Positions 32,088 through 35,809 of a stretch of 35,809 nt of DNA are shown in pieces. The DNA lies in NCBI GenBank assembly GCA_011321845.1, contig DROQ01000033.1:1-35809 (forward strand), in the 5' to 3' direction. The notes below the pieces were generated by a model. It had not been told where the DNA came from. It saw only the letters and a list, made by a program, of their open reading frames with translations, and did not search any database. Origin of the DNA: Planctomycetota bacterium. GTDB lineage: Bacteria; Planctomycetota; UBA1135; GCA-002748355. The translations under genes and the position numbers were made by a program. The stretch's first letter is position 1. Each line of letters opens with the position of its first letter.

Positions 32088-35000
32088 ATGCAAATGAAGG
32101 ATTGGAATCAAAGGAACGCAAAGGAAAAAAAGGGGCTCCCCGGCCTTCCGCTCCTCCTGTTCGTCTTGCTCATGGGAATCCCCGGGAGTGCCCTCTCAGC
32201 CCTTGCGCCCGCCTTCTTCCCTCAGCGGGGAAGGGGCCTTTTCTCCGTTTTCCGGGACGAAGAAAACAGCCGCAAGCTTCGTGAAGCGCGGACGCTCCTG
32301 GAACAAGAACATTGGAACGCGGGGATCGAGACTCTTCTCCAGGTTCTCGAAAACGCCTCTCCTTCCGCCGTCTCCATGGAACCCGGCAAGGGTTATCGTG
32401 GCCTCCTCAGCTCCGCTCGAGAACTTTTGACCGGTCTTCCCCCGAAGGGCCTTGCCGTCTTCGAACGAAGAGTGGAGGGCCAGGCTGCCTTGCTCCTGGA
32501 CCAGGCACGAAAAAGCCGGAACCTCCGGGCCTTGAAAGAAGTCAGTCGGCGCTTTCCCGGCACCCGTTTCGCGAGGGCGGCCCAACTCCAGATCGCGGAC
32601 ATCCTCATGGAATCGGGGAACATCCCTGCCGCCTGGAACACCTTTTCCGCTCTGCCGGCCTCGAGCCCCTCCGGCTGGGCAGGTAAGCTCATCTGCAGGA
32701 AACTCCTGGGGCTCCCCCTGTATTGGAACAAGCTCCCCGAGGCGACGTATTCCTGGAAGGGGGATCCGCTCCCCAGGGCTCCCCTGATCCAAAAGATCCA
32801 GGAGGTCCCCCCACTTCCTCAGCCTGGGAACCCTTGGCCCGAGTTTGGGGGGAACTCCGAGGGCAACCGCGTCCCTTCCCCCCCGGTCTCTCCCCACTCT
32901 CTTTTCTGGGAAAGGCGCATCCCCACCCTTGGGATCTACAATTGGGGCATCCACCCGGTGAGCGACGGCCGAAGGACTCTGATCGCCACAGGGACGGGTC
33001 TCCACTGCTTTCACCTGATGACAGGCGAACTCGAATGGTCCTTCGAGGGGCCGTTGCATTTCGAAGAGCGCCCCGCGGATTTTTTGGGAGGTCTCTCCCC
33101 CCACCAGATCCACGTCCCAGCCATCAAGGACGACATCGTCGTCGCCGCCATCCAGGTCCCCGTCATCCCTGACATCGCCAAGGAGAACACCGAATTCAAT
33201 GGAATCCCTGTCATGCGCCGCCTTCCCGTGCGCAGGCTCTTCGGTTTCGATCTGGAAACGGGGCGTGTTCTCTGGTCGCATTGGTCGAAAAAGGGAAAGG
33301 ACAGAGGGCAGGCTCTGGATGTCTCCGCCCCACCCCTCATCGTTGGGGACACGATCTATGTGGCCACGCATAAGCAATTGGGGACCATTGCCTATTACGT
33401 TTCCGCCTTTGATTTGCGGACCGGAACCTTGAAATGGAAGACCTTGATTTGCTCCTCGCAGATCGAAGTCAATATGTTCGGCAACGCCTCCTGGGAACAC
33501 CCGGGGGCACCCCTTGCCTGTTCGGACGGTGTGATCTTCGGCACCACGAACCTTGGAGTCGCTTTCTCCATCGACGCGGAAGATGGAGCCATTCGCTGGC
33601 TCAGCTCCTACGAAATCATTCCCATCCCCCAGGCCCAAATGATCCCGACCGCCCGGGAAGTGTATTGGGCCAACAACCCACCCCTGGTCTCCGAGGATCT
33701 GGTCATCCTCACCCCCACGGATTCCATCTGGGTCCTGGCCCTGGAACGCGAAACAGGGAAACTCCGCTGGAAGGCCCCCTACATCGCCTCCGAGAACCGA
33801 AGCGGCCGTTCCTATCCGCTCCGCTGGCTTCTGGGCATCCGCAACAACAAGGTCTACTTTTCGGGAGATTGTTTCGCCGCCATCCCTCTCTCGCCTCCAG
33901 GCCTCACTCTGGACAGGAGAACCGAAGCGAGAGTGGTGATCCCAGGCCTTCGACTCGGAATCCGGAACAGCGGCGATCTCAGCGAAGAACCGAGGCCGGT
34001 CCTTACCCGATCCAAGCTCCTCTTCATCAGCCGGGGTTTGGGACTGCGCCGCTTCCGAATCAGCGGACAAGCCGATGACCGGGGAGTACAGGACCGCCAG
34101 GAAGGAAAATATGGAAACCTCTGCTCCTCGGGGGGCGTTCTTGTTTCCGCGCGCCCCCTCTATCAACGCCGCCTCATCGTCCTCCGCGGTTTCTTTTCCT
34201 TCCAGTCCCTCCTCTCCAAGGCAAGGGATGATTTTCGGGCCAGGCCCAAGGACCTTCAGGCAGCCTTCCGATTGGCCGAGCTGATGACCGCCACTCCGGA
34301 TGGCTCGTTGAGAACCAAGAAGGCCGCGATCTCGGCTTTCCAATATGTCCTCAATCTCTTGAAACAGAGAGGACAGAGCCTGAACTCTCCCATCGGCATT
34401 CGGGCCAAAAGGGGGCTCTTTCGTCTGCTCTTGGAGCTCGGTAGAGAGGAGATCGCCCACTCTCCGGAAGAGGGCAAGGAACATCTTCTCGCGGCCCTGG
34501 ACCTCGGGATGTCCCTTCCCGGCAACGAACGAATCCACACCCAAATCCTGGAAATCTGCGAACTGCTCCTCTCGGAAGAAAGCCTGGACCCCGCCAGGAG
34601 GACCCGGATTTTCAGCCTCCTCGAAGGCCCTTTTGCGGAAGTTTCCTACCCCTTCGCGGGTTTTGGCACGCTGCCGGGAGGGCTTTACGCGATATTGATC
34701 CGACTCCGGAATCCAGCCCAAGAACTCTCCCAGGCCAAGGAACAAATGCTCCTCCTCCAACGCATCCTGGAGGAATACGAAGGAGCGGGCATTGGGGGAG
34801 TTCCTGCCAGGGATTACGCCCTCACCCTCATGCGAGACAGGATTCGGAGGTTCGGGAAAACCGTCTATGAGGAACTCGAAAAGCGAGCCCAGCAGGAGTT
34901 CGACCGTGCGGGAGGGAAGCGAGAGACCTTAAAACGAATCTTGCATGACTACCCCATGAGCGAGGTGGCGGGCAGAGCCATTATCGCCCTCGCCAAAGCT

Positions 35001-35809
35001 TCGGCCGCCAAGAATGACCTGGAAGGCGTCCTGGAAGCTTGGGTGCTCTCTCAGAAAAGGGGCGCCACCCAACCCCCCTCCGTCCTTTGGGCACTGGCCC
35101 GGGTCGCCCGAAAGAGAGGGAATCTCCCCCTGGCCCGTGAAGCTGCCCGGCGCCTCCCGAAAAACTTCAGGTCGAACCTGAAGTCCGGCTTCGAGGACCT
35201 CCCCAATTTCGCACTCCTTCCCCCTCAGGTCGAACCAAGACTGGAGGGTATCCCGGAAGCCCTGCTCCTGGACGAGTTCTGGGACCAACGGCGGGGTCGG
35301 GCGGGGGATCTCACCACTTCGCTCCTCAACCCATCCCTGATCCGAGGCTTCCCCCGAAAGGGAAGGCTCCCCCTCCTCTTTGTTCACTCGGAGCGTTACC
35401 AACTGCTCGCCTTCGCACCTTCTCCCAAAACCAACAAATACCAGCTGGACAAGGCAGATTACCGTCTCCCCTTTGAACCCAGCATCCGCCCCCTCGCCGC
35501 CTCCATCTATGGGGATGTGCTCATTCTCCCCGAGCGGGGGAAGGTCCGAGGGGTCCACCTCGATTCCGGCAACGTGCTCTGGGACTATGACCGGAACCTC
35601 TCCAAGATCCAGGAAATGGAGGGAGAAGAAATCCTTCTCTCCGGCCCGATCCAGGGGGGGATTTACCTGCTCGTTTCCGGGGATCCTGGGGACCGGGAGA
35701 AGCCCCTGACCCTCCACGGCCTCGAACCCTTGACAGGGAAAAGGATCTTTCGGACCCAAATCCGGGGGAACCTCATTCCAGAACTGAAAAATGGGTACTT
35801 CTTCACCCT
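32088..35809 (+). CDS. Exported TPR / PQQ-like beta-propeller protein (3' end outside window)
   Basis: The frame is open from the ATG at 32088 to the right edge (1240 full codons), so the C-terminus is missing. A basic N-region is followed by a hydrophobic core (LPGLPLLLFVLLMGIPGSAL), a signal peptide or anchor. Residues about 50-215 are helical and TPR-like (SRRFPGTRFARAAQLQIADI). The next part has repeated PQQ-type blades: HCFHLMTGELEWSF, GFDLETGRVLWS, AFDLRTGTLKWK, LALERETGKLRWK, and late in the frame VHLDSGNVLWDYD. A second helical stretch separates the blades. It resembles large planctomycete propeller proteins with BamB-like blades. An ATG at 32046 (in frame) is an alternative start; neither has a strong ribosome-binding site. 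It lies 49 nt after the VWA gene and is probably in the same operon. Confidence 0.85.
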   Translation, partial: MQMKDWNQRNAKEKKGLPGLPLLLFVLLMGIPGSALSALAPAFFPQRGRGLFSVFRDEENSRKLREARTLLEQEHWNAGIETLLQVLENASPSAVSMEPGKGYRGLLSSARELLTGLPPKGLAVFERRVEGQAALLLDQARKSRNLRALKEVSRRFPGTRFARAAQLQIADILMESGNIPAAWNTFSALPASSPSGWAGKLICRKLLGLPLYWNKLPEATYSWKGDPLPRAPLIQKIQEVPPLPQPGNPWPEFGGNSEGNRVPSPPVSPHSLFWERRIPTLGIYNWGIHPVSDGRRTLIATGTGLHCFHLMTGELEWSFEGPLHFEERPADFLGGLSPHQIHVPAIKDDIVVAAIQVPVIPDIAKENTEFNGIPVMRRLPVRRLFGFDLETGRVLWSHWSKKGKDRGQALDVSAPPLIVGDTIYVATHKQLGTIAYYVSAFDLRTGTLKWKTLICSSQIEVNMFGNASWEHPGAPLACSDGVIFGTTNLGVAFSIDAEDGAIRWLSSYEIIPIPQAQMIPTAREVYWANNPPLVSEDLVILTPTDSIWVLALERETGKLRWKAPYIASENRSGRSYPLRWLLGIRNNKVYFSGDCFAAIPLSPPGLTLDRRTEARVVIPGLRLGIRNSGDLSEEPRPVLTRSKLLFISRGLGLRRFRISGQADDRGVQDRQEGKYGNLCSSGGVLVSARPLYQRRLIVLRGFFSFQSLLSKARDDFRARPKDLQAAFRLAELMTATPDGSLRTKKAAISAFQYVLNLLKQRGQSLNSPIGIRAKRGLFRLLLELGREEIAHSPEEGKEHLLAALDLGMSLPGNERIHTQILEICELLLSEESLDPARRTRIFSLLEGPFAEVSYPFAGFGTLPGGLYAILIRLRNPAQELSQAKEQMLLLQRILEEYEGAGIGGVPARDYALTLMRDRIRRFGKTVYEELEKRAQQEFDRAGGKRETLKRILHDYPMSEVAGRAIIALAKASAAKNDLEGVLEAWVLSQKRGATQPPSVLWALARVARKRGNLPLAREAARRLPKNFRSNLKSGFEDLPNFALLPPQVEPRLEGIPEALLLDEFWDQRRGRAGDLTTSLLNPSLIRGFPRKGRLPLLFVHSERYQLLAFAPSPKTNKYQLDKADYRLPFEPSIRPLAASIYGDVLILPERGKVRGVHLDSGNVLWDYDRNLSKIQEMEGEEILLSGPIQGGIYLLVSGDPGDREKPLTLHGLEPLTGKRIFRTQIRGNLIPELKNGYFFT

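Noticed and set aside
32196-34760. 854-residue minus-strand frame
   Set aside because: It is antisense to the propeller protein, whose plus-strand frame shows repeated PQQ blades and a signal peptide.

Overview
This GC-rich window most likely comes from a member of the Planctomycetota. The pointers are: a prepilin of the H-X9-DG (DUF1559-like) type; a MoxR / DUF58 / BatA-VWA / VWA / PQQ-propeller cluster; secreted proteins whose signal peptides end in Ala-Gln; and a two-domain response regulator beside pyrD. A Kdo transferase (WaaA), a predicted lipoprotein, LspA and an outer-membrane beta-barrel show a diderm envelope with LPS. No rRNA, tRNA, CRISPR array or insertion sequence was seen. The taxonomic call rests on gene content only.

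Layout. Positions 1-4618 (minus strand) hold miaB, ribD and a predicted lipoprotein with an HExxH motif that runs off the left edge. These three are joined by 4-nt start/stop overlaps. Divergent from them, 4715-8574 (plus) encodes an 18-heme MtrA/DmsE-like cytochrome, overlapped by a gene that fuses a triheme domain to an MtrB/PioB-like beta-barrel. Together they look like an outer-membrane electron conduit. Positions 8575-8956 are a non-coding convergent gap with a 17-bp tandem repeat and three copies of a 22-bp element, two of which form a large hairpin. Positions 8957-10443 (minus) carry a small secreted protein and a prepilin-like protein whose leader contains a His-rich repeat. Positions 10577-17847 (minus) are housekeeping genes: ahcY and metK (methyl cycle), waaA (LPS) and secA (protein export, with a Cys-rich insertion). 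Positions 17979-20880 (minus) hold lspA, pyrD, a response regulator and a small membrane or secreted ORF. xerD (plus) follows at 21009-21986.

Positions 22126-24998 carry two paralogous secreted proteins of unknown function, each with its own strong ribosome-binding site and its own intrinsic terminator. Positions 25213-35809 (plus) are a compact operon: MoxR ATPase, DUF58 protein, BatA/VWA membrane protein, second VWA membrane protein, and a large exported TPR/PQQ-propeller protein that runs off the right edge.

How the genes fit together. ahcY and metK serve the activated methyl cycle. SecA and LspA serve export and lipoprotein maturation, on which the many secreted products here depend. The cytochrome pair would move electrons across the outer membrane, but its inner-membrane and surface partners are not in the window. 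The MoxR-DUF58-VWA operon resembles Bat (aerotolerance-type) clusters and probably acts at the cell envelope. The most noteworthy item is the cytochrome / triheme-barrel pair.
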